From Bacteroidales bacterium (lineage in GTDB: Bacteria > Bacteroidota > Bacteroidia > Bacteroidales > B18-G4), in assembly GCA_030618905.1 (NCBI GenBank), contig JAUXCL010000172.1:1-5297 (forward strand): a stretch of DNA of 5,297 nt, given 5' to 3'. The notes beneath the pieces are model-generated. The model was not told where the DNA came from. It worked only from the letters and a program-made list of their open reading frames with translations, and searched no databases. Position numbers and translations under genes: made by a program. Shown piece after piece: positions 4,669-5,297 of this stretch (positions are counted from its first letter, which is position 1; each line of letters starts with the position of its first letter).

Positions 4669-5244
4669 CTATGGTGCCAGTACATTCACTTCCCATTCAT
4701 CATCTTTCAACGTATACGAAATTCGATCGTGCAACCTCGCCTCCCCGGCCTGCCAGAATTCGAAATATTCAGGGATGAGTCTAAAACCGCCCCAATACAA
4801 TGGTCTCCGGATGGTTTCAATGGTATTTTCCTTCCTTATAAGTGCAATCCTGTTGAGCAAAAAATTCCTGTCGGGGATCACGGCACTTTGAGGGGATGCA
4901 ATTGCACTCAAATTGCTTTCAAAGGACCTTGAATGAAAATATGTGTCAGATTCTTCCGCTGATGCTTTCCTGACAATGCCTTCAATACGGATTTGTCTTT
5001 TTAATTCCTTCCAATAGAACAGAAGCGATGCATGATGATTAGATATGATGTCCTTTGCTTTCCTGCTGTTATAATTGGTAAAAAAAAGTATTCCCTCGCT
5101 GCTGTGTCCCTTTAAAAACACCATACGCGCTGATGGTTTTCCCAGCTCTGAGACCGTAGATAACACCATCGAATTATGTTCCTTTATCCCCTCTTCAAAT
5201 GCTGCTTCCAGCCAATTATTGAATTGATTGATCGGATCCTCCAT
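4669..5244 (-). CDS. pdxH: Pyridoxamine 5'-phosphate oxidase (short form)
   Basis: PdxH is a cytoplasmic FMN enzyme that oxidises pyridoxine or pyridoxamine 5'-phosphate to pyridoxal 5'-phosphate (vitamin B6 salvage). Family blocks appear in order: DPINQFNNWLEAA (3-15), SARMVFLKG (38-46) for FMN phosphate, FFTNYNSRKA (54-63), YWKELKRQIRIEG (77-89), YFHSRSFESNLSAIASPQS (102-120), WGGFRLIP..FEFWQ (151-165) and ARLHDR (169-174). Tyr102, Arg106 and Ser110, and Arg170 and His172, match the substrate residues of E. coli PdxH (Tyr129, Arg133, Ser137, Arg197, His199). At 191 aa it lacks roughly the first 28 residues of the E. coli enzyme (218 aa), including the usual R-x-x-Y...L segment. An in-frame TAA two codons upstream of the ATG shows that no longer frame exists. 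The C-terminal WxxxRLxP reads WEVNVLAP, with Val188 for Arg, and SRP is SRS. Activity is likely but not certain. Confidence 0.88.
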   Translation of the reverse strand: MEDPINQFNNWLEAAFEEGIKEHNSMVLSTVSELGKPSARMVFLKGHSSEGILFFTNYNSRKAKDIISNHHASLLFYWKELKRQIRIEGIVRKASAEESDTYFHSRSFESNLSAIASPQSAVIPDRNFLLNRIALIRKENTIETIRRPLYWGGFRLIPEYFEFWQAGEARLHDRISYTLKDDEWEVNVLAP

Positions 5245-5252
5245 GACTTACG

Positions 5253-5289
5253 GCTTAAAATTTTGTTAACTTAGCATAACTATTGATAA
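5253..5289 (-). promoter_or_regulatory. Degenerate TTAACA-type hexamer series upstream of pdxH
   Basis: On the minus strand TTATCA, TTATGC, TTAACA and TTAAGC occur at steps of 10, 10 and 11 bp (plus-strand starts 5284, 5274, 5264, 5253), ending nine bases before the pdxH ATG. This is a weaker form of the array upstream of the TlpA-like gene, and it contains the shared 18-mer. Only one unit is a full TTAACA, and the site is close enough to the start codon that binding would more likely repress than activate. Promoter sequence further upstream is partly outside the window. Confidence 0.3.
5254..5271 (-). repeat. 18-nt exact repeat, copy 2, next to the pdxH start
   Basis: Identical to 911-928 and in the same orientation relative to its gene, but only nine bases before the ATG instead of 68. 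Flanking sequence differs, so this is not part of a longer duplication. Confidence 0.85.
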
Positions 5290-5297
5290 AGCACTGC

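Noticed and set aside
4541..4891. Open frame of 116 codons on the plus strand
   Set aside because: It runs through the inverted-repeat element and then antisense to pdxH; the peptide has no recognisable domain and the frame is explained by the real gene on the other strand.

Overview
The window looks like a piece of a Bacteroidota chromosome, most likely Bacteroidales-like. The reasons are a DUF4301 protein (a family I know essentially from Bacteroidota), promoter boxes of the Bacteroidota type TAnnTTTG, A-rich start regions mostly without a Shine-Dalgarno sequence, and short A/T-rich tandem repeats between genes. I cannot name a genus. The genes look ordinary and chromosomal: there is no integrase, transposase gene, phage gene or CRISPR array.

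Left part (1-1000), minus strand: the first 31 codons of a small lipoprotein run off the left edge. A rho-independent terminator follows, then a secreted thioredoxin-fold protein of the TlpA type that lacks the CxxC redox motif. Its upstream region has a TACATTTG promoter box, an unusually strong Shine-Dalgarno sequence and a run of TTAACA hexamers phased at 11 bp, which resembles a binding site for a PhoB/PhoP-family response regulator. That run ends in the T-tract of the strong terminator of the next gene.

Middle part (1000-2140), minus strand: two leucine tRNAs, (GAG) then (CAG), lead into pepE, a peptidase E with its Ser-Asp-His set intact. The tRNAs are separated by a 72-bp near-perfect palindrome made of five TTTACAN-like heptads in one direction and five in the other. 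Upstream, two divergent promoters with the same octamer TATTTTTG appear to drive the tRNAs leftward and the DUF4301 gene rightward.

Right part (2146-5297): a 515-aa DUF4301 protein, whose motifs suggest a sugar-nucleotide pyrophosphorylase-like fold, is followed after a 62-bp gap containing an octamer tandem repeat by a leucine-rich-repeat lipoprotein. These two genes converge on a short pdxH-like gene on the minus strand. Between them lies a 121-bp MITE-like or REP-like inverted-repeat element. The region just upstream of pdxH carries an exact 18-nt copy of part of the phased-hexamer region upstream of the TlpA-like gene.

I see no complete new multi-gene system. The most interesting signals are non-coding: the heptad palindrome between the tRNAs, the phased TTAACA array with its shared 18-mer, the octamer leader and the MITE-like element.
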